From Phytoseiulus persimilis (lineage: Eukaryota; Arthropoda; Arachnida; Mesostigmata; Phytoseiidae): DNA of 64,000 nt. Each line of letters begins with the position of its first letter. Within the stretch, counting starts at the first letter, position 1. The stretch spans positions 45,508,001 to 45,572,000 of the forward strand of contig CM075101.1 of the NCBI GenBank assembly GCA_037576195.1, written 5' to 3'. The notes under the pieces were generated by a model. That model was not told where the DNA came from and ran no database searches. It saw only the letters and a list, made by a program, of their open reading frames with translations. The position numbers were made by a program, and so were the translations under genes. Of this stretch, positions 22,368-34,102 are shown one piece after another.

Positions 22368-22883
22368 GTGAGTACCTAAACTGCGCCGAGGAAGTGAGGT
22401 AGCGTCGGGACGGCTCTCAATTTTCTGTCCATCTGAACTCCCCCAAGACTCGTGGCGTGTCTATTCGTATCCCTTGTGAACGGAACCCCCGATTCCTCGG
22501 GAAATAGAGGAGCACAAATACCAATTAGCTATTTTTAATCTTCCAGGAAATAGATGGTGTCCCTCATCGGAAAGTTCTTCCTTAGCTCTTCCTCCAATGC
22601 TTAGGATTGAACCGTTTAACGTCGCAAAATAGAGCAGTCAGTGCTTGAACTTTGATCGTCTTTTCATCTCTCTCCCTCTGAGTCGTTATTTTCTCACATC
22701 CAAAATCGCCATCGCTTGGTGATGTCGAACTCCGAGCAATTGCATTCCTAGATGCGACTCTCCTCTTCCTAGTCAACCAAAGTCAAGCAGTCATATCCGG
22801 AGAGGCTTCAGTCGGGATTTTCATTCCAGACGAAGGTGCCTGATATGGGGAGCAATTTCTCAGTGGCAGTTATTGAAATAGAG

Positions 22884-23037
22884 CAGCAATTCTCAAAGTG
22901 GTCGATATCGATCCCTGGCGGCCGAGGTGACTTCGGGGCCGATCTGACAATAATTTTCGGGGGCTAATGGAGGTGATGCCGGGGTTTACGGCCGACGCTC
23001 AGGGGGTCGATGTGTCTGGGGAGTTCGGGAACCACTG
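22884..23037. mobile_element. 154-bp hAT-type miniature element
   Basis: The ends are CAGCAATTCTC and GAACCACTG, an imperfect inverted pair of the CAGTGGTTCTC type usual for hAT miniature elements. It is flanked by 8-bp repeats AAATAGAG (22876-22883) and AAACAGAG (23038-23045). The empty site AAATAGAG is present at 19311-19318 in copy A. Confidence 0.85.
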
Positions 23038-24089
23038 AAACAGAGCCACCCTCTGAAATCGGAGCCGTCTCCCGATCGTTCAGAACTCTTCGGGAATCGT
23101 TGAGTTTCGATCTCAAAAAAAATTAGGTAGAGGGAGTACAGAGCTTCCCAGCGTGTCGGGACGACGGCAGCTTCATGCTCCCGAAGAAATATCAAATTGG
23201 AGCGCGAGAACAGAACATTCGATTGCTTCTCTGTGTCCTGAATATGGCTTCTGGGTCGAGAGTGACAAAAGTTCTTACCGGAGTCAGACATCGGTCGACA
23301 AAAATTGCGCAACCCACTTGATGCTACGAACCGTCAAGAGACGTGGGGGTCCCTGCCCCGAACATCCGAGCTCAACGTAGCTCACCAGAAATATTCACAA
23401 TCTTGGTATTAAGAAGAGCTTCGAGGAGATCGGAGTTGTAAGTTTCAGCCAAGAGCGATTGCTCGAACGCCCTGAGCTGTGTGGAAATGGATCAGGCCCA
23501 CGCTTCCAGAGCTTTCCTAAATTGAAATGGGGGCAACTCTATGTTTGCGATCGATGACTGACCCATTCTTGACCCATCTATTTGCAGATCGGTACAATAT
23601 GCACAAACCAGGCAAATCCTTTCGGAATTTCCCTTTCGCAATGCGCGCTTCCGATTAAAACCGATTCATGGCATTGTAAACACGTATACTCGACAATCCA
23701 AACGAAACAGGACCTTCGAGGGGATACCCAGGGTCGGATTCTTTATTCAGATACCGACTTCATCCAAACAGATCATATCAATGAACACTGCAGATTTGGT
23801 TGTCTCCGGTACGCTGGTGACCGCGTGAACCCTCGTTCAGTTCCATGATGATAAGGCCTCTCCGCATGGTACGGCCGTTTTCCTTCCTCTCCTCCACCCT
23901 GGCCGCGGGCCTTTGAGAGCATAATTTCTTTCCTCACTTCCCGGTACGGTTCGAGGATCTTCTGGATCGGTTCCGGCGTACTTCCGGTCGGCCCAGAGCT
24001 CAAGAGCATCTCTCAACCACTTACGGCCTCCCAGTACTTCTGCTCTCGCTGAAGGTGCCGAGAGAGTTGAGCGGAAAGTGAACTGCTGC

Positions 24090-24570
24090 TCAAAGAGTGC
24101 TGGCCGGCGAGCGGGAGAACAAGCTGCCCAGCTTGCGTCCGAGTTCAGCCACAGCAGACGGTCCAGTGTTTGACGGTTTCAGCTCTCCTGCATATCTTGC
24201 AGTTCACGTCGATAGAAGGATCGCGGCTATGTTGTTGGATTCTGGTGTTGAGCATTCCTGCTCTTGTCAACGCCAGGAGCCGACTGCCCTGCGAGATATC
24301 GTACCCTTTCACTCGGAGACCTCGTGTCTCTTTGAATTGTCGATATATGCTTGGTGTGGATTTGGATTGTATGCTCTGTTTCCATGTATAATCCAGTTTA
24401 TTCTGCACCCTGGTTCTGAGTTCTCCGCGGAATAGGTTCCACATTGCTGTGCCAGACGTATTTCTGGTCAGACGTTCTCGGCCAATAAGACCTTCGAATC
24501 TTGTCATAAGACATTTCTGTTTGAGTCTGTTCACACAGAATCTCGAAAGCCTAGAGTTCAGACTCCGCAC
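24090..24570 (-). pseudogene. C-terminal fragment of a non-LTR retrotransposon ORF2
   Basis: The minus frame reads ...GSRLLALTRAGMLNTRIQQH followed by CKICRRAETVKHWTVCC. This is the zinc-knuckle-like C-terminal segment found after reverse transcriptase in arthropod LINEs. The upstream catalytic part is absent, so this is a 3' fragment inserted in copy B. Confidence 0.65.
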
Positions 24571-25920
24571 AACTGGCTCGAAGTTCTTCCGGGAAAACTG
24601 CGGAGGAGACGGGCATACCGGATTTTGCGTCAGAACCTGAGTTTTCTAATTTCGCCAGAGAAAAATAAGGGGAATCTTTGACCTTACCACAATCGCTCAA
24701 AATTGGGTCGAATGAGGTTACTAATTGAGCCTCGTAATTTCAGTTTTCTGACGGGGAAAGTTTCCCTGAAGCTCTTGAAGATGGCAGAATTGTGGCTTCC
24801 AGAAGCTGGCGGAGAGCAAGTCTGATCAATCCGCTCTTCTTCCAGGAGTGTCTGGGAAACTTCGGCATAATTCCCTCACTCAAAATTTGATAATGAAGGT
24901 CGGACACATCACAGTGAAGTTGGTTCTCTTACTAGCGTTTTCCGGCAAGGGAGATCTCAGCGTCTGGAGCGTCCATACTCAAGAGGAAGGTTTTTCCGGT
25001 GCGACTCCCAAGGTTCCATAAGAATATTTTCCCGTATTCCTTGTTTTACGTTGCTTGCTCCAAGTCAAGCACTCACCGGAATTGAGCCGGTCGAAACGCG
25101 AACCGAAATCGATGCCCGAATGCTCAGGGGCTCCATCAGCAGAAGCTTCTCAATCATCCGCGGGGGAGCGTTCTGGCTTATAGCCAATGATTCCAAGATT
25201 GGAGTTGTTGACACAAAGAATGAGTAATCACAAGTTGGGACAATCAATGATCTCGTTTCAGAACAGATGTCGGATTCGAGGATTCATATGTCGTTCCGAA
25301 ACAGTTCCCAATGTGATGGACAGGATAACCCCAGATAACAGTCTGAGGTCGATGACCCCAGATGAGCTCCCGTTTCTCCACTCACTTTTCATCCAGCATT
25401 CGCAGAACCGTCTTCGCAGTGACCTGCTCCTCATTCCTTCCACGGTTCGGGACAGCGATGCTTCTCCCGCTCTGCTTGGTGCTGGTGTGCCCTGTGATTC
25501 GAACTCCGGGTTCCGAGGGAAGCTCAACTCACGGAGCATCGACTATCGACAAGAATCCTCTGGTCCTACTCAGGCCCTGGCTCCTGGCCCTCGAACATGT
25601 TCTGCAGTCTCATGGATGAGTGGGCAGAGTTTGCGTGGCGTAATGCCACGGATGAAAGAGTTGACCAACGACGTGAACTTTTCCGAAGAATCAATTAGAC
25701 GAACATCCATAGTTTGGACGCGCTGGATGACGATCCTGCTGGATCGCTCTCGCAGTTTCTATCGTGCCTTGACAGCATGCCTTTCGAGTACCATTTCGGA
25801 TCGTGAAGAGCGTCGAGAAGGATGGGGAGGACCCTTCGCTCCCAGGAGGTCTGGAGCCGGGTACGATCGGAGCATCGTTTGTTCCTCGAATTGAAAGCCT
25901 AGCCGTGACATGTGTGCAAC

Positions 25921-27174
25921 TAGGCTTTGCAAATACCCGCATTTCTAAATAACCGCGGTTACGGTTAACCGATAACCGCAAATCCATAACCGCAATAGCG
26001 GTTAACCGCAAAATTAGGACCGAAAACCGCGGTTATAACCGCAAACAACCGCGGTTATAACCGCAAATAACCGCGGTTATATGGAAGAATGCTGCCTGGA
26101 GGATTCCCAGGAAGCTTCTCCTCTTTTATCAGGAAGAAGGTTACATAATTAGCGGATACAACGCGATCTCGAAACACATCTCATAAAGACTCGTTTGTTA
26201 CAGCTCGACCTTGATCAGATGGGGCCGGGAACATTGGTTGAACGTTTCAAGTCACGAAATCTGTAACAAATTATCCTGATGCAAAAGAGATCTTGTTTTG
26301 TGGAGCCCCCCGTCCGATGAATGTAGTCAGCAATGTCGGGTTCAACTCCTCACGATCCGCTGAGGAAGTGATGCAAACTCTGAGATGTGGAAGTGGCTCC
26401 GATTTCTGCACGGTTTCACGAGCAAAGAGTGCCCAAAGGCATGCTTCCTTGTTGGGTTGAGATGACTCACGTAAAATTTCACGTCCTGATTCTCGAATTT
26501 CTTTTTATTGGGAATGCCCGAGGTCGTCTTCCGAGGTGCTTCCAATTTTTGTCTGACTCCAAATAAATGCTCCTGGCTTCGATATCACCGTTGTCGGCTT
26601 TGAAACGGGCGTATGTTCTCCGTTCCGACCAGTGCATGAGTGATGGCCGTTTTCTGGAAGGATTTCATCCCAGTCCTCTTATCGATGCCCCCCAATGGGG
26701 GGTGAAGCCCACATAATAGCTACTTCCCTGTGTGCTCTGTTCCCTGAAATTACCAGATGCGCAAAGCTCTGGAAGATTGAACCTTCCGCCTCCGATGCTG
26801 ACTCATCGATTCGTTGAACGGCTTGCTCATGGGTACATGAGGAGGCTGTTCCTGATGTGTGTCCAGGTATCATTGCTAGCCAGGTCCGGCTTTCGGGAGC
26901 GTGTACGAACTTGGTTCAAAGGGAGTCATACCACAAGATCTCAAAGTTCCAGAAGCGATTCATTTCTCTCCAATTCTCAGCACCCAGTTCCTGATTCCCA
27001 GCCAGAGTACACTCATCAGACACGACACTTTCTCGAAGAATCATACGTTTCGGAAAATTGCGGTTAAATGCGGTTATAACCGCAGTTCGCTCGCGGTTAT
27101 TGCGGTTAAAAACCGCGAAATATTTGCGGTTATTGCGGTTATTAACCGCGGTTAAATAACCGATGCAAAGCCTA
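25921..27174. mobile_element. 1254-bp non-autonomous hAT-type transposon
   Basis: It has perfect 11-bp terminal inverted repeats TAGGCTTTGCA and 8-bp target duplications TGTGCAAC at 25913-25920 and 27175-27182. Subterminal regions on both sides hold many copies of ACCGCGGTTA/TAACCGC in both orientations, likely transposase-binding repeats able to fold into hairpins. No transposase frame was found inside, so it must have been moved by another element. The intact empty site is at 21133-21140 in copy A. Confidence 0.92.
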
Positions 27175-27412
27175 TGTGCAACCTGTTCGGCGGTACAAAC
27201 TCAACTTCGATGCGGTCGACGCTAATGTAAAGCTCATGTAACGAATAAAGACTTTCTCGACTCTACGTTGCTCAATTTATGGATTTCTCGCAGCTGCACG
27301 GCTCAGCCGAAGTTGTTCCTCGCGATCCACGTAATTCGAGTCCGTCTACATTTCTGATTCAGCCATTGACCCTAACTCAACTGTCGCTGTCCGGTTGGTG
27401 ACACGAGAGAAG

Positions 27413-28933
27413 TCACTCGGTGACTCCCGAGTACAAAGCTCACGTTTCGATTGGCGATAGTGTGGGGATGAGGTTGAGGAACGGTATCCTTCGAAACATT
27501 GCTTTTGCTTGTCCCTCATGGTCGAGATCGACGATCGGTGCGCCCGTCGTGCGGCACGATTGTTGAGCTGCCAGACTCGCATCGCTACAGCGTGTGTTCA
27601 TATAGCTAGGGGGAGCTGTGATCATAAGCGAGGGTTTGATATCTTTAGCCCGTCGCTAGTCTGCCGCCATTGCTGAAGCGGTGCCGTCGGATCAGGAGTC
27701 ACGAGGAGGCGCTAATTGCATACGAATCTTCGCCATGAAGGAACTAGCACTTTTTAGGAAGCATTCCCTCATTATTTGCTTTTCTCACTTCCATCCAACC
27801 GATCGGCCTTCTCGATATTGCATGGAACGTGGAGCAGAAGTGCCGAATTTATAATCGAATTGGAGTAGCTGGCGTTCGATCGAACTTTATCCGTCGGACC
27901 CAACTCTGATTCTAGTTCGGATTCGACTCATTTTGGTCTCTCATCATACCCACGATGCCTTTCTCGGCGAGGATGAGCCGAACCGTGCTCATGGACGATG
28001 TTCTCAGAACTCCTTAGGATTGCTTCTCTCTTCCGTTATCTTTCAGCGTGCTGCTGGGTGAGAATTCGATCGGGTTCCTGGAAAACAAATCTGCCTCCCT
28101 CGCATTCCAATACTATGGTCCCGTTGCAGGAGATTCCGCGATTCGGGCAGTTGATGTCGCATGTGTGCAAGTTCAACGTTCACGTTGTCGTCTTCGAGAG
28201 TCTCTCCGACGCGTGGCTGCGATTACACGATCGGGACTATTCCACAAATGTCCTTGATTCCGCTACTGCCATATGAATATATTGGTCATCTCGGTGCCCG
28301 TCGCAATGAAAGTTTCATGACGAGGAGCGTTTCCGAAACCCTCCTTCATCGCCGCCAGGCGGATCCTCCTCTTGAGGCTTCGTTAAGCACTAACCTTATC
28401 ACTTCCTTGATGTGTGTGTGTGACATGGCTCATAACCCGCGACTCCACAGGGATGCCGGAAGGTAATCAGAAACTTGAGTTCCCATCTGCCAAATCTCGT
28501 GCCGCGGAATCGAATGAGTTTCGGTTGACTCGCCCACATCCCTGACAGAAGTTCGGGACATTTCCTCCACTCGATTGTTTGGTGTTCTGTCTCTGATGGC
28601 GAGCAAGTGCGGCAGATTCCGCCGATACTGAAAATCTGGAACGGCATTCCAAAAATAATCTTCCGGCTCACGCTCGGCTTTGGAGCAGATGAGAAACAGA
28701 GGATGAACTCATTAGGAAAGCACCGAATCGTCGGCGCAAATCACCAGGAGGGGAAACTCTGAAGGAGGGACTGGAGAAGACTCATGTGAGTTCTAGCTCA
28801 TGAGGAACACATCATGGAGGTCCCGGGCCCTCGCGTTTTCATAACAGGTCCGGCACGAGGGTTGCCGCCAGGATCAGAGATAGAAAATAATGGACCAAGG
28901 AACGGTGACGCAGACTTCCTCTACAGACATGAC
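27413..28933. other. Intergenic, nothing firm
   Basis: A minus frame at 28399-28671 has Cys-containing text (IGGICRTCSPSETEHQTIEW) faintly like a LINE tail, but this is too weak to call. No splice-supported gene was seen. Confidence 0.35.
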
Positions 28934-28939
28934 TTTATT
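28934..28939 (-). terminator. Poly(A) signal of the second TMED gene
   Basis: AATAAA on the minus strand lies about 230 nt past the stop at 29169, comparable to the first copy. Confidence 0.6.
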
Positions 28940-29168
28940 GCGTTGACATCCAGCGCACATAGAACACACTTTTCTCATTCCATTGATAAAAATATAGACG
29001 ATTTCCATAAATTCAATATAGACCTCGGATACCGATTCGCCATGAAACCATACGCGCACAATAAGATAAATAGTTCCATTTCAAACAATACTGACGCTCG
29101 TGTTTCTCGTCGCGAATCGTTCTCCAATCAGTTTATGTTCAAGCGATCATCAGCCATTTACACAGTTC

Positions 29169-29774
29169 CTATCGGATGGTCTTCTTGTCGCTGAAGAAAC
29201 TTTTCATGATCATGATGTAGCTAAGGAATATGGTGACGATTCCAAAAGATTCAACAGCCGAGTACCACATAACTTGGGAGTTGAGATCCTCGGCGATTTT
29301 CCGGCCATGCAGCTCTCGGAGGCGGTAGTGTGTCTGGTAATCATCCACCGTATTCAAGTTCTTGCGAATCTGGGTCGAGCTGTCCTCCATTTTGGTCATT
29401 GCGCCTTGTTTGTCATTGTTCGTGCCTATTGAATCTTCCGATCCAGCGTGGAAACTCATGTAGACCAGTTTGTGGCTGAACGTTGAGAACTCATTCGAGA
29501 AGCAGACACTGTACACTCCGCTTTGCTGAGCTTTGAAGGGGATGGTGTCGAACTGCTTCTGCTGCTGTTTGTAGATGTCGAGTTTGTTAGGTCCTTGAAC
29601 TACGATATCTACATCGTAATTGCCTCCGATGATGACTTGGAACTCGATTGTGACTTTGATGCCTTCTTGAATCTCCTCGTAAAAGCACTGTTGGGCATTA
29701 TCCGGCAGTTCGAAAGTAAGTTCCACAGCCAAGGCGGTCGATAGCCCAAGCAAGACCAGCACCGACGACCACAT
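29169..29774 (-). CDS. p24/emp24 GOLD-domain cargo receptor, TMED3/7-like, copy 2
   Basis: This paralogue of the gene at 16334-16939 has the same length (201 residues) and no intron. It has a signal peptide MWSSVLVLLGLSTALAVE, then LTFELPDNAQQCFYEE, then IGGNYDVDIVVQGPN, the GOLD end YSVCFSNEFS and the coil KMEDSSTQIRKNLNTVDDYQ. One membrane span and the tail MKSFFSDKKTIR follow. The tail has FF and a dilysine-like pair for coat binding. The start ATG 29772-29774 gives the clean signal peptide. The two copies differ mostly in the linker before the coil. Being conserved end to end, both look functional. Confidence 0.94.
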   Translation of the reverse strand: MWSSVLVLLGLSTALAVELTFELPDNAQQCFYEEIQEGIKVTIEFQVIIGGNYDVDIVVQGPNKLDIYKQQQKQFDTIPFKAQQSGVYSVCFSNEFSTFSHKLVYMSFHAGSEDSIGTNNDKQGAMTKMEDSSTQIRKNLNTVDDYQTHYRLRELHGRKIAEDLNSQVMWYSAVESFGIVTIFLSYIMIMKSFFSDKKTIR

Positions 29775-30574
29775 CGTCAACTGCGAACTCCCACCCACAA
29801 AGTCGGAAATCGGTCTCAAATCAGTGAATCTCTCTGACAGCTGCCTTGCGAGAAACACGTAGCTCTGCAACAGGAGCACTGTCACAGAACCTAAAAAAAC
29901 AAAGCAAAGCACCAGACGAATTTGAGCGAAAGGGCAAAGCGAGGGTGGAGCACAATGGCGCGCAAATTCGAATCCAGCCTCATCAGTTCTCGATACAGGC
30001 TCATCCCTCGGAATGCTGGTATCCCGGCATGATGGCACGTTTGCATAATTGTCACCTCCTCAATCCGTTGTTCACTAAGTACAGTGGATGGGAGGGACTA
30101 TCCTTCCCCGAGAGATGCCAAGGAGGAAAGAGATGATCGCTTCCTCAAAGCGCCCTTCGTCCCCGAAAGTTTCGCGAGGATGATCGTCATCATCGACTCC
30201 TGCTCGCCCCTGGGTGAAGTCCTGAGACGGATCAATACGATGGAGTTTTCCTCCTCGACTCCTGGCGACCCATTCCCGCCGAGACGCGCGATCGACGCCC
30301 TAGCGTCTGAGCCGCATTCCGGAAAACGGAATTGATAGCTGTGAGCTCGAGGATCTTTCTGCTCAGGAAAGCGAGGTGCTTCCTTCTAAACTGATGGTTT
30401 CGGAAGCTCTGGAGGACGGATGGCGAGAGTATGACCACGCTCGCAGGATGATTCGGATAATTACATGTGAACTCAACCATGTGTACTCTGCACTGGGAGA
30501 TACACTGCTATCGCTCTCAATCATCACAGCATTCTCGGTCCATGAAACCCGTCAGGGAAACCGGGATTGGAGTT
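29775..30574. other. Intergenic between TMED copy 2 and TTC1
   Basis: This spacer probably includes the 5' UTR and promoter of the TMED gene and the 3' end region of TTC1, both minus. No other gene was recognised. Confidence 0.4.
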
Positions 30575-30580
30575 TTTATT
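30575..30580 (-). terminator. Poly(A) signal of TTC1
   Basis: AATAAA on the minus strand lies about 90 nt past the TAG at 30671-30673. Confidence 0.65.
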
Positions 30581-30670
30581 AACGATAAACAATGGTATCG
30601 AAGATTGTGCGCGACAGGTTCCCCTGTCGTCGATTTCTTCCCAGAGTAAGAGCTCAACAATTCCCTCCGT

Positions 30671-32111
30671 CTATTTTTGACCCTTCATCTGTAAACTGTA
30701 ACCGCCGCCTTCGCTGGGAACCATCGAGAAGTTCTCCGTTGAAAGGCCGAATGGCTTCAGGAAGACGTTCCCCAGCTGTTTCAATGAATCTGGAAAGGAG
30801 AACTTCACATAGTGCAAACTACACCGTTCCCGATTCTCGGACATCCAGGTGGCACAATAGGTATCGGAGTTGCCCTACGGATCGGAGCGCAAGAGGGACA
30901 TACCGAGCATTTTTGCTCTCAGTTCCTCATCGCGTTTCTTTATCTGCTCTTGGAGCTCTCTGATCGTGGCGATGTAAGCGTAGTGTTTGGGTCTCAACTC
31001 GAGGAGCTTTTCGTAATCTTTCAGTGAATCATCCAGATTTTCCAACATCCTGTTCAATCGAGCCCTCCGCTCCAAGGACTTGAGGTAGTTCGGATCTAAT
31101 TCTAACGCTGAAAAATAACAGTTTCCTTGCGGAGTTTCCCAAAATTCATAGCTGAAGCGGAGGAATCGGCGCGGATTCATGGCTTTCTGTCAAAAAAAAC
31201 CTTGGAGGAACGTTGGCTGCACATGATTCTTAGAAAAGGAAATAATGCTCCGACGGTGAGATGTATTGTAGGTGTGTTACCTCTGTCAAGGTCTGGGAGA
31301 GCTTCTCTGTTCTGGTGAGCGGCCATCAGTGCAGCTGCTCTGTTAGCGTGCAGTATCGAACGATCCTTTTCTTCACTCAGCGGACAGATCCGGAGAGCTT
31401 CACTGTACTTGACTGCAGCGTCATGGAACGCACTGTCTTTGTACAGATTGTTCGCGAGCGCTCTCAGCGATTGTGACTTCTCGTGACGTTCCTGGAATTC
31501 CATTCAGAGGGCGGAAGTAGTACTTTGTGATCAAACCGTTTTGTTGCGCGTCGTCTCCCTGACAGCGGGCCGCGTATTGCGGTCCGCAACGTATCTGATG
31601 AAAATACCGGTTCGAGACCTGCCTTTAGCTGATCAGGTGATAGAGATGACTCTTCGACAGCCAGTCTTTCTTCGTTTTCCTTGATGGGATCGGGCTTGCC
31701 TTCGTCTTTCTGCGGTCCCAGAGTCGCTTGATGGACAGAACCCGCTGTCTCAGCATCGTCCGGTTCTGTCGTCTGTTCATTTCTGCTTCCTATGGTTTGC
31801 TCATCTACAATTCGGTCGGGTTCGTTTCGCGCAGGGGCTTGCGGTTCCTGATGGTGCTCCTGATCCTGAGTTTGACATGCGTCCTGAACTTGGGGACGTG
31901 CTGTCGCCCGACTCCCGGACAGCGCGGTTGATTGATCGCCGAGCTCGCCTTGCGTATCGGCTTCTTCTCCCTTATCTGGTGCTTTGGTGTCCTTACGTGT
32001 TTCGACCTCATCACCAACGTCTTGGTGGAATTTGTCCCTCAATATACTCAACAGCACCTTTTCTTTGAGCGTGTCTGAGATTTCCTCGATCTCGGACTGC
32101 GACTCTGACAT
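30671..32111 (-). CDS. TTC1: Tetratricopeptide repeat protein 1
   Basis: TTC1 is a small TPR co-chaperone that binds Hsp70/Hsp90-type partners and Ras/G-alpha proteins. Minus exons are 31608-32111 (ATG 32109-32111), 31281-31491, 30904-31107 and 30671-30789, with phases 0, 1 and 1, giving 345 residues. Exon 1 is an acidic, Gln/Glu-rich, probably disordered N-terminus. Exons 2-3 encode three TPRs: SLRALANNLYKDSAFHDAAV, DRSILHANRAAALMA, and ALELDPNYLKSLERRARL with DYEKLLELRPKH. Exon 4 has the family signature LGNVFLKPFGLSTENF and ends GYSLQMKGQK. The intron between exons 1 and 2 is only 116 nt. The donor CCG|GTATTT was chosen because it alone restores frame and phase. Confidence 0.92.
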
Positions 32112-34082
32112 GGCTGCAACCAGACACAATAGCTTGAGATCATGTTTTCCGATGACGTCAGAAATGAGCGGGCCTGACGATCCTCCCAAGTTTCTTCGGA
32201 GAAATCGAAGGACCGACCATGAGAGTCAGTTGTTCCCCGTTTCCGAGGAAAACAGCGAATCAGTCCTGCCAAGTCGGCAGGGGAGCTCGAAGAGCCGCCT
32301 GTCCTCAATCCTTGTAAGCAGATCGAATTCCAGCGAAAAGTATCACCAGCTGTCAGCCTTCCCAATCGACAGTAGCGCCTTTCGGAACTTCCCCGAATTG
32401 TGAACGTGTCGACGGACGCCGCATGAGTACGAAACTTGTAAGGACAACCTCGCTCTGCAACAAACTCCCGTATCCAGACAGTTCCGAACGTTCCGTGGTA
32501 AACGTTCTTGAACGTAAAATTCGAGAACTCACTGTGTGACGGGAGAGGATACCCGAGCCTCAGGAGCTAGAACAAGGCTCGTAACTTTCTGCGATGAGAT
32601 CACCAATTTCCACCCGAAACCAACGATCGAATAAGACAGTGAGCCCAAATGTTCGGATCGAAGGCTCGTCGTGGATCTGGAAGTGCTCCGACGGGGTTGA
32701 TCAACAAGAAGTATAAACATAGAGAGAGCAGACGAAACCGGCAGCTTCACTCTACACTCAGGAGGGGGCAGCACCAGTGCAGGATTTCACCTGCCAACAG
32801 CCTCCCGCGAATAAGCTCAGATTCTCAACAGTGGCAAACTCGTCGCCGACAATCTGCTATATGCTGATCCAGATGTGGAACGCGGTTGACTAGGATTGCT
32901 TCACTGCCGTCGAAACGTTGACATGAGACACGCCGCATTGTGAGAACGCAAAAGGAGATGATACAACAGTCCTCAAGGAGTTGAGTCGAGCAACGAATCG
33001 CCTTGAGCTGATCTTTTCAGACACACCGAATGCCGCTGCCGAAGAGTTCTCTCGGCTCTGCTCCCACATGTCTCGCTCCCTGCGCCCAGCACGCAGAATT
33101 TCTCGGGGCTCTAAACTGAAATATGCGAAACCCTCTCATCATGGCCGTCATCTCCTCCAGATAGACAATGGCAGATAAGGCATTCTGATCATGCAGGAAG
33201 CCCGGTCCGACTTCGGGTCCGTCCGAGCAAGGGTCGGTAAGGATAACAGAATTTGAGGACATTCTGGGAGGTTCTCCTGAAGGATAGAAGGAAACGTTTT
33301 CAACCGCGTAATGACCTAGGATTCCCCAGCGACCGGAAGTCGTTGGCCATTCTGAAAGGTTACAACGATCACCATTCACGACTCTGTTGTGGCTGTTAGG
33401 GATCGCGAAGGGAGGACGTTCGATGTCTGCCCGATTTATGCCCAACCAAGCAGGCAGCGAGAATAACAGTTACCCGCCCGACTGCCATTGTGCTTTGTGA
33501 TTTTCATGCGAGGACACGCCCTGAAAGTGGATGCGTCACGCGCCGCACAATTCAATTTGTGTTAGGTGTGCGACCTGTCGTCGAGACTGACTCCGGTTCG
33601 ACAAAACGCCCCGCCAGGAACGGATAAACGTGCTCGCTCGCGCCTCATACCGAACGAAGCAACTCACGAATGCACTTTCCTCTCTTGCGTTCCGGATGAA
33701 GCCTCGAGTAGGCCGACATCCCGCTGTTCCGATGCGTCGAGCGTTTACTCTTCTCGATCTTATACAACAACGAGCGGTCGTGGCCCTCTTGGCTGCGGCG
33801 AGCAATGGCATCGTCGCCGTACATTCGCTTTGTCTCAGTTCTTTTCTTTTATCGTCGAATAAAAAACCAAGATAGCTTTACGATTCAACTGCTCTGATGT
33901 GCGGCGTTCTGACGAGGAACTACCTCGTTGACGTGCCTACGAGCTTCTGGATAGGGCTCACGTGACCGAACAATATGCTCAGGAACTCTCGGGACGGATA
34001 GCTCCGTCTTCTTCGTGGAATTTCCAGAGTGGAATCGGCTTCTTCGAGCGAGCCGCCGAAAGACCTCAGATTCGGCACCCTC

Positions 34083-34102
34083 GGGGGGGGGGGGGGGGGG
34101 GG
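34083..34102. repeat. Homopolymer of 20 G
   Basis: This is an uninterrupted run of 20 guanines on the plus strand. Related runs are 18 C at 38320-38337 and 12 G at 40754-40765. Length in the assembly may be inexact. Confidence 0.95.

Larger units (their letters stand above)
21965..27412 (+). repeat. Segmental duplication copy B
   Basis: This is the direct-repeat partner of copy A, about 5.4 kb long because of insertions: a 154-bp hAT-type element (22884-23037), a LINE fragment (24090-24570) and a 1254-bp hAT-type element (25921-27174). The shared sequence resumes exactly after the second hAT element and runs to about 27412. Confidence 0.85.

Noticed and set aside
23773..24009. Minus 78-codon frame next to the LINE fragment
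   Set aside because: It could be LINE 3' region, but no recognisable motif was found.
31464..31607. Continuation of the TTC1 first-exon frame to its own stop
   Set aside because: Excluding the 116-nt intron at 31492-31607 restores the TPR frame and phase exactly, so the extension is intronic.
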